A DNA stretch of 64,000 nt, from NCBI RefSeq assembly GCF_900240285.1, contig NZ_OESS01000002.1:1-64000 (forward strand), in the 5' to 3' direction. This stretch comes from Halobacillus sp. Marseille-P3879. GTDB taxonomy: Bacteria > Bacillota > Bacilli > Bacillales > Halobacillaceae. The translations under genes and the position numbers were made by a program. Below, one piece after another: positions 16,127-25,830 of this stretch (the stretch's first letter is position 1; every line of letters starts with the position of its first letter). The notes beneath the pieces were generated by a model. That model searched no databases and was not told the origin of the DNA. It worked only from the letters and a program-made list of their open reading frames with translations.

Positions 16127-16155
16127 GGACCCTGGACACTGTCCAGGGTCCTCTT
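16127..16155 (+). terminator. Hairpin after prkA
   Basis: An 11-bp perfect stem (GGACCCTGGAC/GTCCAGGGTCC) just after the prkA stop. Only a weak T-rich tail follows, so termination may be partial. It also abuts the ppx promoter. Confidence 0.55.
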
Positions 16156-16193
16156 ATGATATAATGTGCAAAAACACATGGGCAGGTGGAAAA

Positions 16194-17723
16194 ATGGCTA
16201 AGGAATACTATGGAATTGTGGATGTCGGTTCGAACTCAGTACGTCTGGTTATCTATTTACGTGAAAAGGGAGGAAGGCTGCGTGAGGTGGAAAACGTTAA
16301 GGCAGTAGCAAGATTGAGCTCCTATTTAACAGAAGACGGTACACTTTCAAGGGACGGAATTGATAAGCTTCTTCACACATTGTCAAGCTTTGAAGAAGTC
16401 CTGGCTACATATGTATTAGAACAAACAGTCTGCGTAGCGACTGCAGCCATTCGCCAGTCAGTTAATCAAGAAGAAATTGCAGCCGAAGTATCAGAAAAAA
16501 CCTGCTTTGATATGAGGGTTTTATCTGAAGAAGAAGAAGCATACTATGGTTATTTAGCTGTGGTTAACTCCACCTCCCTTACTGAAGGCGTTACCGTTGA
16601 TATAGGTGGAGGAAGTACAGAAATTACTTATTTTAAAAATCGAAAGCTTGTTCATTCTCATAGTTTTCCCTTCGGTGCTGTGACATTAAAACAGCGCTTT
16701 TTCAAGGATGATCTTCCTACGGAAAAGGAGCTTGCCAGCCTTCGTCAATTCTTAAAGGAAAATTTCCGATCGTTGCCCTGGTTAAACGGCAGGAAAGTAC
16801 CTTTAATTGGGATCGGTGGCGGGGCGAGGAACGTTGTGCAAGTCGATCAGAATTTAAAAGAATATCCTCTAGCCGGACTGCATCAATATAAAATGTTCGA
16901 CAGTGACCTGTCTTTTATTAAAAACTACCTGTTCACTCTGCCTATGAAAAAGATGCAGAAGGTGGAAGGACTGTCAAAAGACCGGGCAGATATTATATTG
17001 CCGGCCGTTGAAGTTTTTCACACATTATATGAAGAGGTGCAGGCCGAGGGCTTTATTTTAAGCCGGAAAGGGTTAAGAGATGGTGTTTTTTTTGAACAGC
17101 TTACTAAAGGGATAGGGACCAGCCTTTTTCCAAGCGTATTAGAAGAAAGTATACAAGAACTTATTAATGATTTTGAGCTGGATGTAAGACACATTCAACA
17201 TGTGCAGAAATTATCGAAAGAATTATTTTCTGAGTTTCATGCGAAAGGAATTGGTTCTTTAACGAGTGAGGATTGGATAGAACTTAAGCGTGCTGGATAT
17301 GTGTTTAATCTCGGGCAATATATAGACGACGAAGCAAGTGCGCAGCATACTTTTTATTTATTAGCTAATCGTACAATTGACGGATTGATGCACATTGACC
17401 GGCTGAAACTTGCATTGATCGCTTCCTTCACCAACAACACAGTATTTAAGCAGTTTATTCAGCCCTTTAAAAAGTGGTTTTTAAAAGAAGAACGAAAACA
17501 TATTCGGTTGTTAGGTGCCTTATTAAAGTTCTGCTACAGCCTCGACAGTACGCGGAGAGGAGCTGTGGAAACCCTGAAGGTAGAGGCCGGTCAGGAGAGT
17601 ATGACAATTACACTGCAATGCAATAAGGACTATATGCCTGAACAATATCAAGGGGAGAAACAAAAGAAACATTTAGAGAAAGCATTAAAACGAAAAATTA
17701 ATTTAGTGTTTGTCCAGTTGTGA
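16194..17723 (+). CDS. ppx: Exopolyphosphatase, Ppx/GppA family
   Basis: A 509-residue member of the Ppx/GppA phosphatase family, which removes terminal phosphate from polyphosphate or pppGpp. Two actin-like nucleotide-binding motifs are present: IVDVGSNSVRLVIY near residue 8 and VTVDIGGGSTEI near residue 143. HIGVGGARNVV-like glycines (GIGGGARN) lie near residue 220, and a helical HD-like C-terminal half follows. ATG at 16194 has AGGTGG. The upstream in-frame ATG at 16164 overlaps an extended -10 box (TGATATAAT at 16157-16165) and is not the start. Followed 64 nt later by ppk. Confidence 0.9.
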   Translation: MAKEYYGIVDVGSNSVRLVIYLREKGGRLREVENVKAVARLSSYLTEDGTLSRDGIDKLLHTLSSFEEVLATYVLEQTVCVATAAIRQSVNQEEIAAEVSEKTCFDMRVLSEEEEAYYGYLAVVNSTSLTEGVTVDIGGGSTEITYFKNRKLVHSHSFPFGAVTLKQRFFKDDLPTEKELASLRQFLKENFRSLPWLNGRKVPLIGIGGGARNVVQVDQNLKEYPLAGLHQYKMFDSDLSFIKNYLFTLPMKKMQKVEGLSKDRADIILPAVEVFHTLYEEVQAEGFILSRKGLRDGVFFEQLTKGIGTSLFPSVLEESIQELINDFELDVRHIQHVQKLSKELFSEFHAKGIGSLTSEDWIELKRAGYVFNLGQYIDDEASAQHTFYLLANRTIDGLMHIDRLKLALIASFTNNTVFKQFIQPFKKWFLKEERKHIRLLGALLKFCYSLDSTRRGAVETLKVEAGQESMTITLQCNKDYMPEQYQGEKQKKHLEKALKRKINLVFVQL

Positions 17724-17787
17724 ATGGATTGCGTTAATTTCAAGTGTGCATTCCGTTAAGAATTTACTGTCTTAAGGGGAGGGTTTC

Positions 17788-19890
17788 ATGGCGATGGATG
17801 AGGTTCGTAAAAATTTAAATGATCCACGTTATTACAATAACCGGGAGTTAAGCTGGCTTGCGTTTAATGAGAGGGTGTTGGAAGAGGCCCAGGTCAGAGA
17901 AACACCTTTACTGGAAAGGTTTAAATTTTTAGCGATTTTTTCCTCGAATTTGGATGAATTTTTTATGGTAAGAGTTGCCGGGTTAAAAGATCAAGTAAAA
18001 GCCGGGTTTAATAAGCCAGAGAATAAAGCAGGCTTAACCCCAAAGCAGCAGCTACGGGAGATTGCCCGTATAAATCAAAGACTTGTAAAAAGTCAATATG
18101 AGACGTACCAGGCCATGAAACCACAATTAGAGTCTGAAGGGATCTCAATCACTGAAATTTCGCTGCTTACTGACGAGCAGTTAAATAAATTAGAACGGTA
18201 TTTTGACGAAGAAATATTTCCGGTATTAACCCCGATGGCGGTAGATGTTTACCGCCCGTTTCCAAAATTATTAAATAAAAGCATAAATCTCGCTGTTGTC
18301 CTAAGGGATATGGTCGATACAAAAGATCAGTCGGAGAAAACAGCGATAGTTCAGGTTCCTTCAGTAATCCCCCGCTTCGTTGAACTTAAACCATCTTCAC
18401 CAACCCAATATGTACTTTTGGAAGATATTATCAGCCACTTTGTAGAAAAGCTCTTTAAAGGCTATCAAGCCAAATCCATTACCGAATTTAGAATTACTAG
18501 AAATGCAGACATGACGATCCATGAAGAGGGCGCCCGCGATCTGTTGAAAGAAATTGAAAAGGAACTCATGAAAAGAAAGTGGGGGGCTGCGGTTCGATTA
18601 GAGGTTCGAAAAGGAAAATTAGAAGACCGAATGGTTCACTTTTTGTTAAACTCACTGGAGATTCATGAGGATGATTTATATGTAACAAATGGACCTTTGG
18701 ATCTCAGTTATTTATTTGATTTTTACAACGAAGTGTCTGAAGTAAGAGAAGACTTGGTATATGAGCAGCTTATCCCCCAGCCTCTGCGCGATATAAAGAA
18801 TGGAGAAGATTTATTCGAAGCCGCATTAAAGCGTGATATCTTTCTTCATCATCCTTACGAGTCATTTGAGCCCATTGTCGAGTTTTTAGCAGATGCAGCG
18901 AAGGATCCGGACGTCCTGGCGATTAAACAGACTCTATACCGTGTCAGTGGAGACTCACCGGTTATAAAAGCGCTGAAAAATGCAGCGGAAAATGGAAAGC
19001 AGGTTACAGTCCTTGTCGAGCTTAAAGCTCGGTTTGATGAAGAGAATAATGTGCAGTGGGCAAGGGAATTAGAGAAGGCGGGCTGCCATGTCATCTATGG
19101 AATGACATACCTAAAGACTCACAGCAAGATTACGCTTGTTGTAAGAAAAAAGAAAAACACGATCGAGCGTTTCGTCCACTTAGGAACAGGGAACTACAAT
19201 GATCAAACTGCTAAAATATATACAGATATGGGTATAATCACCACTAATCCAGAGTTTGGAATTGATGCAACTAATTACTTTAATTACTTAAGCGGCTATA
19301 CTGAGAAGCCGGATTATTATCACATTTCCATGGCTCCTTATGATTTAAGAAATGATTTTATTAAAAAGATTGAGGAAGAAATTCGTTTTCATCATGAAAA
19401 TGGAAACGGGCGCATTATAGCCAAAATGAATTCACTGTCAGATAAGTCGATCATTAAAAAACTGTATGAAGCTTCTCAAGCAGGTATAATGGTTGACTTG
19501 ATTGTGCGGGGAATCTGTTGTTTGAAGCCTGGCATTGAAGGGGTGAGTGAGAACATCCGTGTGGTCAGTATTGTCGGGAGGTTCCTGGAACACAGCCGCA
19601 TCTTTTACTTTCACCACAATGGTCAGGAAAAAGTATACTTATCTTCAGCAGACCTCATGACAAGAAATATGGTGAAGAGGGTCGAATTATTGTTTCCTGT
19701 CTATAGAATCGAAATTAAAAGCAGATTAAAAGAAATTCTAGATCTCTTTCTTGCTGATAATGTGAAAGCCAGAGAGCAGGATGAACATGGCTGTTATCAC
19801 CACGTAATTGCAAACAGAGCCCAAGCTCACGTGAATAGTCAGATGCAGCTGTTTGAATGGGCGTATAATGTTCTGGAAGACGAAGAGTGA
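17788..19890 (+). CDS. ppk: Polyphosphate kinase Ppk1
   Basis: A 700-residue enzyme that polymerises the gamma phosphate of ATP into polyphosphate. Typical features in order: N-terminal NRELSWLAFNERVLEEA (residues 18-34), NLDEFFMVRVAG, the catalytic-His segment YLKTHSKITLVV near residue 445, HLGTGNYNDQTAKIYTD, and HSRIFYFHHNG near residue 605. Length is normal. ATG after GGGGAGGG. It forms a synthesis/degradation pair with the upstream ppx. B. subtilis 168 lacks this pair at the prkA locus, so the cassette is an addition here. Confidence 0.96.
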   Translation: MAMDEVRKNLNDPRYYNNRELSWLAFNERVLEEAQVRETPLLERFKFLAIFSSNLDEFFMVRVAGLKDQVKAGFNKPENKAGLTPKQQLREIARINQRLVKSQYETYQAMKPQLESEGISITEISLLTDEQLNKLERYFDEEIFPVLTPMAVDVYRPFPKLLNKSINLAVVLRDMVDTKDQSEKTAIVQVPSVIPRFVELKPSSPTQYVLLEDIISHFVEKLFKGYQAKSITEFRITRNADMTIHEEGARDLLKEIEKELMKRKWGAAVRLEVRKGKLEDRMVHFLLNSLEIHEDDLYVTNGPLDLSYLFDFYNEVSEVREDLVYEQLIPQPLRDIKNGEDLFEAALKRDIFLHHPYESFEPIVEFLADAAKDPDVLAIKQTLYRVSGDSPVIKALKNAAENGKQVTVLVELKARFDEENNVQWARELEKAGCHVIYGMTYLKTHSKITLVVRKKKNTIERFVHLGTGNYNDQTAKIYTDMGIITTNPEFGIDATNYFNYLSGYTEKPDYYHISMAPYDLRNDFIKKIEEEIRFHHENGNGRIIAKMNSLSDKSIIKKLYEASQAGIMVDLIVRGICCLKPGIEGVSENIRVVSIVGRFLEHSRIFYFHHNGQEKVYLSSADLMTRNMVKRVELLFPVYRIEIKSRLKEILDLFLADNVKAREQDEHGCYHHVIANRAQAHVNSQMQLFEWAYNVLEDEE

Positions 19891-19924
19891 AATGATGGGA
19901 ATAATTTACTGAAAAAAGTGAAAT

Positions 19925-19950
19925 AGACGTACCAATTGGTGCGTCTTTAT
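19925..19950 (+). terminator. Terminator after ppk
   Basis: AGACGTACC-AATT-GGTGCGTCT hairpin followed by TTATTGTT. It closes the ppx-ppk unit. Confidence 0.65.
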
Positions 19951-19998
19951 TGTTATAATGGAGGGGAATTGAGACGTAGAGAAAAAAAGCGATAAATG

Positions 19999-20028
19999 TT
20001 GAATTCTATAACGTTTCAACTCTATAAT
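19999..20028 (+). promoter_or_regulatory. Sigma-A-type promoter of odhAB
   Basis: TTGAAT (19999-20004), an 18-nt spacer and TATAAT (20023-20028), 65 nt before the odhA start. Confidence 0.6.
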
Positions 20029-20039
20029 AGTATGTGTAT

Positions 20040-20055
20040 TTGCAAACGTTTACGT
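20040..20055 (+). promoter_or_regulatory. cre-like CcpA operator before odhA
   Basis: The 16-mer TTGCAAACGTTTACGT matches the WTGNAANCGNWNNCAW cre consensus except at one position. It lies about 5 nt after the predicted transcription start, where CcpA binding would block the promoter. Carbon catabolite repression of 2-oxoglutarate dehydrogenase is known in B. subtilis; its use here is inferred. Confidence 0.55.
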
Positions 20056-20092
20056 TCCAGCATTAGACAACAACTACTTGGAGGTATTTGAC

Positions 20093-22969
20093 GTGGCTAA
20101 TCAAGGTGCCAACGAAAGGTTTTGGGAAGAGTTTCACGGTCCGAATATGGGCTATATTGAAGAGCAGTATGAATTATATACAAAAGATCCGGAGTCAGTT
20201 GATCCATCGTTAAAAGAACTATTTGATGAGCATGGTGCGCCAGAGTGGATGAGTGCTGCCACTTCGACCGCTGTAAACGGAGCGGCCCAGGCCCCGTCTT
20301 TAGATATGGTTAAAGTGACCTCAGCAATCAAACTTGTTGAGGCTATTCGACGTCATGGTCATCTTGACGCTAAGATTTATGCCGTCGGGAGCAATGAGAG
20401 ACCACCGACAAATATGCTTGAAATTACCCGCTATGGATTAAGCGAGGAGGATTTAAAGAACATACCGGCTGACATCGTATGGCCGAATGCACCTGTAAAA
20501 CTGGACAATGCACTTCAGGTCGTTCGAACTCTGAAAGAACGATATGCTGGGACTATTTCTTTCGAATATGACCACGTAAGTCATGAGAACGAAAGACAGT
20601 GGCTGCAAAAGAGAATTGATTCCACTGAATTTCAAGTGAACCTGGATCAGGAAGAAAAGAAACAATTACTTAAAAGGCTCGCAAACGTAGAAGGCTTCGA
20701 GAACTTTCTAGCAAAAACATTTGTAGGCCAGAAGCGGTTTTCCATTGAGGGGCTGGATTCAATGGTTCCGATGCTTGATCACATCGTACAAGCTGCTTCC
20801 TCTGATCAAATTTCAAATATTATGATGGGGATGGCTCATAGAGGGCGTTTAAATGTACTAGCGCATGTCTTAGGAAAGCCATACGATCGTATTTTCTCTG
20901 AGTTTCATCATTCCCCTGATAAAGAGCTGATTCCATCTGAAGGTTCTACCGGTATCAACTATGGTTGGACAGGAGATGTAAAGTATCATTTCGGTGCTCA
21001 CCGTGAAATAGGAAACGGAGAGCAGTCGTCTACTCAGGTGACGTTAAGTCATAACCCTTCACATCTTGAATATGTAAATCCTGTAGTACAGGGCTTTACA
21101 AGAGCTGCCCAGGATGACCGTACTAAACCAGGTTATTCCCAGCTTGATGATGAGGAAGCGTTTGGCATTCTAATTCATGGAGATGCTGCATTTATAGGAG
21201 AAGGCGTAGTGGCGGAATCTTTAAACATGAAAGACCTTCCAGGTTATCGTACAGGCGGTACTATTCATCTAATCGCCAATAACTTAGTTGGTTTTACGAC
21301 AAACCGTCGAGACGGCCGTTCTACTCGTTATGCCAGTGACTTAGCTAAGGGCTATGAAATTCCTATTGTTCACGTTAACGCTGATGACCCAATAGCCTGC
21401 TTATCTGCTATTTCACTTGCTTATGAGTATCGTAAGCAGTTTAAAAAGGATTTCGTTATTGACCTTATTGGATATCGTCGCTACGGTCATAATGAAATGG
21501 ACGAGCCGCGTTCCACTCAACCTTTACTTTATAAACAAATTGATGAACACCCTACCGTTCCCCATCTATTTGAGAAACAACTTATTGAAGAAGGGATAGT
21601 AGAAAAAGGTTCATTAAAGGAAATGTTTAAAAACATTGAGCAGAATCTACGTGAAATATATAACAACATGAAGGAAAATGAAAATAAAGAAGCAGATGTA
21701 AAAGATCGTCCAGGCGGGGTGGAGCGACCTCTTGATGAAATAGTCACCGCAATCGACATGGACCGCCTGCGAAAGCTGAATAAGGAGCTTCTAAAGCGTC
21801 CGGAAGGCTTTAATGGTTTTAAAAAGCTGGAGAAAATTCTTCAGAAACGCGGAGACATGCTTGAGGAAGGGAAAAAAGTAGATTGGGCGACAGCAGAAGC
21901 GTTGGCGTTTGCTTCTATCATCGAAGATGGTAATCCTATCCGCATTACTGGACAGGATACAGAGCGGGGAACTTTTGCTCACCGTCACTTAGTGCTGCAT
22001 GATATTGAGTCCGATGAAACCTATTGCCCGCTTCACGGTATTGAACAGGCAAAAGCAGCGTTTGACATTTACAATAGTCCTTTGTCTGAAGCTGGTGTAC
22101 TTGGATTTGAGTATGGTTACAGCGTACAAGCCCCGGAAGCACTGGTTATTTGGGAAGCTCAATTTGGAGACTTTGCTAATGCGGGTCAGGTTATATTTGA
22201 TCAGTTTGTTGCGGCAGGCCGAGCGAAGTGGGGCGAGAAATCAAACATGGTGTTCCTGCTTCCACACGGATATGAAGGACAAGGGCCGGAGCACTCCAGC
22301 GCACGCTTAGAACGTTTCCTGCAGCTGGCCGCAGAAAATAACTGGACTGTTGCTAACGTAACGTCATCTGCTCAATATTTTCACCTGTTAAGACGTCAGG
22401 CAGCTATTAACGATCAAGAGGAATCACGTCCACTTGTCCTTATGACGCCTAAAAGCCTGCTAAGAAACCAGCGGGTAGCAGCTGAAGGCAGCAAATTTAC
22501 TGAACTTAACTTTCAGCCGATCGTGCGTCAGCCTGGTCTGACTAAAGAGACTAAAAAAGAAAAAGAGAAAGTAAAAACTCTTTTACTCGGCAGCGGAAAG
22601 ATTATGGTTGAAATTGAAGATACGGTAGATAAAATGGAGGATCGTTCATTTGAAACGTTAGATGCTGTTCGCGTAGAACAGATTTATCCTTTCCCTACAA
22701 AACTTTTAAAAGAAATTTTATCAGAATATCCAAATTTAGAAGAGCTTGTGTGGGTGCAGGAAGAACCGCAGAATATGGGAAGCTGGTATTTTGTTGAAGG
22801 AATCTTGCACCGGATGCTTGAAAAAGGACAGATTCACCGTTATGTAGGAAGACCACACCGAGCATCTCCTTCTGTTGGTGAACCAAATATCCACAAAACA
22901 GAGCAAAGAAGAATCATTAATGAAGCGCTACAGTTGTCTAAAGGAGGAAGAAATCATGAAGGAAATTAA
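20093..22969 (+). CDS. odhA: 2-oxoglutarate dehydrogenase E1 component OdhA
   Basis: A 958-residue thiamine-diphosphate enzyme that decarboxylates 2-oxoglutarate and passes the succinyl group to OdhB in the TCA cycle. The N-terminal segment FWEEFHGPNMGYIEEQY is typical of the E1 family. The cofactor region GMAHRGRLNVLAHVLGKP and GDAAFIGEGVVAESLN follow, then HNEMDEPRSTQP, and the C-terminal transketolase-like domain with VIWEAQFGDFANAGQ. The likely start is GTG 20093 (GGAGG 8 nt upstream); the in-frame TTG at 20078 overlaps that site. It overlaps odhB by 14 nt. Confidence 0.97.
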   Translation: MANQGANERFWEEFHGPNMGYIEEQYELYTKDPESVDPSLKELFDEHGAPEWMSAATSTAVNGAAQAPSLDMVKVTSAIKLVEAIRRHGHLDAKIYAVGSNERPPTNMLEITRYGLSEEDLKNIPADIVWPNAPVKLDNALQVVRTLKERYAGTISFEYDHVSHENERQWLQKRIDSTEFQVNLDQEEKKQLLKRLANVEGFENFLAKTFVGQKRFSIEGLDSMVPMLDHIVQAASSDQISNIMMGMAHRGRLNVLAHVLGKPYDRIFSEFHHSPDKELIPSEGSTGINYGWTGDVKYHFGAHREIGNGEQSSTQVTLSHNPSHLEYVNPVVQGFTRAAQDDRTKPGYSQLDDEEAFGILIHGDAAFIGEGVVAESLNMKDLPGYRTGGTIHLIANNLVGFTTNRRDGRSTRYASDLAKGYEIPIVHVNADDPIACLSAISLAYEYRKQFKKDFVIDLIGYRRYGHNEMDEPRSTQPLLYKQIDEHPTVPHLFEKQLIEEGIVEKGSLKEMFKNIEQNLREIYNNMKENENKEADVKDRPGGVERPLDEIVTAIDMDRLRKLNKELLKRPEGFNGFKKLEKILQKRGDMLEEGKKVDWATAEALAFASIIEDGNPIRITGQDTERGTFAHRHLVLHDIESDETYCPLHGIEQAKAAFDIYNSPLSEAGVLGFEYGYSVQAPEALVIWEAQFGDFANAGQVIFDQFVAAGRAKWGEKSNMVFLLPHGYEGQGPEHSSARLERFLQLAAENNWTVANVTSSAQYFHLLRRQAAINDQEESRPLVLMTPKSLLRNQRVAAEGSKFTELNFQPIVRQPGLTKETKKEKEKVKTLLLGSGKIMVEIEDTVDKMEDRSFETLDAVRVEQIYPFPTKLLKEILSEYPNLEELVWVQEEPQNMGSWYFVEGILHRMLEKGQIHRYVGRPHRASPSVGEPNIHKTEQRRIINEALQLSKGGRNHEGN

Positions 22970-24269
22970 GGTCCCTGAATTAGCTGAATCCATTACAGAA
23001 GGTACGATTGCCGAGTGGCTTGTAAAGAAAGGTGATCAAGTTGAAAAGGGTGACCCCATCCTTGAACTCGAAACAGATAAAGTAAACGTAGAGGTTAATG
23101 CTGATTCCAGTGGAGTTCTCGCAGAAATTCTAAAAAACGAAGGGGATGATGTAGAGGTAGGAGACGTCATCGCTAAAGTAGATGAGAACGGTGAAGCAGG
23201 CGGAACACAGGATGATTCTTCTGATGAAGAAGAACAGGAAGCTCCAGCAGAGGAAGAACAACCAAAAGAAGAAGCGAAAGAATCTGCTTCTGAGGATAAG
23301 CAGGAAGAGAAGCAAGAAGAACAGCAGAAATCTGCCGGACAAAAAGACTCAAAAAATGATGTGGTCGCTACTCCTGCTGCACGGAAGCGGGCTCGTGAGC
23401 TGGGTATCGACTTAAGTGAAATTACAGCAAAAGACCCATTAGGCAGAATACGCCCTGAAGATGTCGAAGCTAAAGCAGGCAGTCAGGAGAGCAAGAAAGA
23501 AGAGAAGAAAGAAGCACCTAAGCAGGAGAAGAAACCGAAGGAATCGAGTGAAAAGACAGAGTTTGATAAGCCTGTTGAGAGAATTAAAATGTCACGTCGC
23601 CGTCAGACGATTGCAAAGCGCCTGGTTGACGCTCAGCAAAATTCAGCTATGTTAACTACTTTTAACGAAGTGGATATGACCAATGTAATGAAGCTCCGCA
23701 GTGAACGTAAAGATGCCTTTCAGAAGAAACATGACGTTAAACTTGGCTTTATGTCCTTCTTCACAAAAGCAGCAGTGGGAGCTTTGAAAGAATTTCCATT
23801 GATCAACGCTGAAATTCAAGGCAATGAGATTGTTCAGAAGAAATTTTATGATATTGGTATGGCTGTTTCTACCGATGAAGGGCTCGTAGTCCCTGTCGTC
23901 CGTGATGCTGATCGTCTTGATTTTGCAGGAATCGAGAAAGGCATAATGGACATGGCTCAGAAGGCCCGCAACAAAGAGCTTCAGCTTGATGACTTGCAAG
24001 GCGGTTCATTTACAATTACAAACGGCGGTATTTTTGGCTCTATGCTTTCGACTCCGATTTTAAACTCCCCACAAGTGGGAATCTTAGGATTGCACAATAT
24101 TGAGAAACGGGCGAAAGTTATGCCGGATGACACAATTCAGGCTCGTCCTATGATGTACATTGCATTATCCTACGACCACCGAATCGTGGATGGGAAGGAA
24201 GCCGTACAGTTTCTCCGCAGAATTAAAGAGATGATTGAAGACCCATATGATTTATTATTAGAAGGATAA
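22956..24269 (+). CDS. odhB: Dihydrolipoyl succinyltransferase OdhB (E2)
   Basis: A 437-residue E2 core of the 2-oxoglutarate dehydrogenase complex. Lipoyl domain at residues 1-77 with the acceptor Lys42 in ETDKVNVEV. A long Glu/Lys-rich linker follows at about 80-125. The E3/E1-binding domain ATPAARKRARELGIDLSEI is next, then a second charged linker and the acyltransferase core ending in DHRIVDGKEAVQFL. ATG at 22956 has AAAGGAGGAAG. Longer frames starting inside odhA are not the gene. It depends on LipM/LipA made from this window. Confidence 0.97.
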   Translation: MKEIKVPELAESITEGTIAEWLVKKGDQVEKGDPILELETDKVNVEVNADSSGVLAEILKNEGDDVEVGDVIAKVDENGEAGGTQDDSSDEEEQEAPAEEEQPKEEAKESASEDKQEEKQEEQQKSAGQKDSKNDVVATPAARKRARELGIDLSEITAKDPLGRIRPEDVEAKAGSQESKKEEKKEAPKQEKKPKESSEKTEFDKPVERIKMSRRRQTIAKRLVDAQQNSAMLTTFNEVDMTNVMKLRSERKDAFQKKHDVKLGFMSFFTKAAVGALKEFPLINAEIQGNEIVQKKFYDIGMAVSTDEGLVVPVVRDADRLDFAGIEKGIMDMAQKARNKELQLDDLQGGSFTITNGGIFGSMLSTPILNSPQVGILGLHNIEKRAKVMPDDTIQARPMMYIALSYDHRIVDGKEAVQFLRRIKEMIEDPYDLLLEG

Positions 24270-24277
24270 TTATGATG

Positions 24278-24309
24278 AACCTCTCCGTAAGAAACGGAGA
24301 GGTTTTTTG
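24278..24309 (+). terminator. Terminator after odhB
   Basis: AACCTCTCCGT-AAGA-AACGGAGAGGTT hairpin followed by six T in total. Confidence 0.9.
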
Positions 24310-24536
24310 TTTAAAGGAATGAAACAGGGCCCAGTCTCACCCTCTATCTGGCAGGCATTGTTTAAAGCCGCCTCTTCCGCCATCACGATCATATATTTGT
24401 CCTTTGATATGGCCGTTCCTCACAGTGTAAAAAACTGAAAATTCAAATAAAATGCAGTCATATCGTATTTAGCCTCATCCATTGAACTTGTCCTGCATAT
24501 GATATAGTAATCCACAAAGAGGAGGGGGAATTTAGG

Positions 24537-25709
24537 ATGAATGATAAGAAGAACTTTGTCATTGCTGAAGACGACTGGTCCCTCCATCGAAAAGGCTATG
24601 ATGACCAAAGGAGACACCAGGAAAAAGTCAAAGATGCAATGAATAAACAGCTGCCTGATTTAATAACTGAGGAAAATATTGTGATGTCTAACGGAAAACG
24701 TGTAGTAAAGATCCCTATCCGCTCACTTGATGAATATAAAATCCGATATAATTACGACAAAAATAAGCATGCCGGTCAGGGCGACGGGGATAGTGAAGTA
24801 GGGGACGTAGTGGGTCAGTCTCAGGAAGCACAGAAGAAGCCTGGTCAGGGTGAGGGAGCCGGTGATCAAGCCGGTGAAGACTACTATGAAGCAGAAGTAT
24901 CATTAGCAGAGCTTGAGGAAGCATTCTTTAAAGAGTTAACACTTCCAAATTTAGCAGAAAAAGAAAAAGATACCATTATTCATGAAGATATTGAGTTTAC
25001 GGATATTCGTAAAACAGGATTGACTGGTAACATTGATAAAAAAAGGACGATGCTTGAAGCGTTTAAGCGTAATGCACTTGGCGGAGACTCGTCGTTTGCC
25101 CCTATTTATCCAGAAGACATTCGATTTAAAGCTTGGACAGACCAAGATAAGCCTGAGTCTAAAGCTGTAGTTATTGCCATGATGGATACCAGTGGTTCAA
25201 TGGGGCAATGGGAGAAGTATATGACAAGAAGCTTTTTCTTTTGGATGAACAGATTTCTTAGTAAAAACTATGAAACCGTAGATGTAGAATTTATCGCTCA
25301 CCATACGCAGGCTAAGATTGTATCAGAGAACGATTTCTTTTCCAAAGGAGAAAGCGGGGGAACGATTTGTTCCTCAGCTTACCGGAAAGCGCTGGAGCTA
25401 ATCCAAGATAAATATTCACCAGAGCGTTATAATATTTACCCGTTTCACTTTTCCGATGGCGATAATTTAACCTCTGATAATAAGCGCTGTGTATCGTTGA
25501 TTCATCAGTTGATGGAAGTTTCACAAATGTTTGGGTATGGGGAAGTCAATCAATATAATCGATCTTCCAGTTTAATGCAGGCCTATAAGTCAATTGGACA
25601 CCCGAAATTCCGCTATCATATTCTTAGAAAAAAAGCTGATGTATTCTATGCCATGAAACATTTCTTTAATGAAGAGGAGAGCAGTGAGATCGCAGCATTA
25701 AGTGAGTGA
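24537..25709 (+). CDS. yhbH: YhbH family (UPF0229 / DUF444) protein
   Basis: A 390-residue member of the DUF444 family, named YhbH in B. subtilis, where it is a sporulation/stress protein. A low-complexity Gly/Asp/Gln-rich linker lies near residues 78-115 ([17 protein letters not shown]). A von Willebrand A-like domain begins with [15 protein letters not shown] at about residue 216, suggesting metal-dependent protein binding. It is a known partner of PrkA and SpoVR. ATG follows GAGGAGGGGG. In B. subtilis it sits beside prkA, whereas here four genes intervene. Confidence 0.95.
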   Translation: MNDKKNFVIAEDDWSLHRKGYDDQRRHQEKVKDAMNKQLPDLITEENIVMSNGKRVVKIPIRSLDEYKIRYNYDKNKHAGQGDGDSEVGDVVGQSQEAQKKPGQGEGAGDQAGEDYYEAEVSLAELEEAFFKELTLPNLAEKEKDTIIHEDIEFTDIRKTGLTGNIDKKRTMLEAFKRNALGGDSSFAPIYPEDIRFKAWTDQDKPESKAVVIAMMDTSGSMGQWEKYMTRSFFFWMNRFLSKNYETVDVEFIAHHTQAKIVSENDFFSKGESGGTICSSAYRKALELIQDKYSPERYNIYPFHFSDGDNLTSDNKRCVSLIHQLMEVSQMFGYGEVNQYNRSSSLMQAYKSIGHPKFRYHILRKKADVFYAMKHFFNEEESSEIAALSE

Positions 25710-25830
25710 GCCGGAGGGTAACTCCTCGGCTCTTTTTTTATTTATAAGGGGAAATATTCCTATAATTACTCTTTCCCCTGTTATAATAAGAGATGTGCCC
25801 AATTGTATGTGGAAAAAGGAGTTACTATTA

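Noticed and set aside
22875-22955. Longer N-terminus for OdhB starting inside odhA
   Set aside because: The extra 27 residues do not belong to the lipoyl domain. The ATG at 22956 has a strong binding site and gives the normal start.
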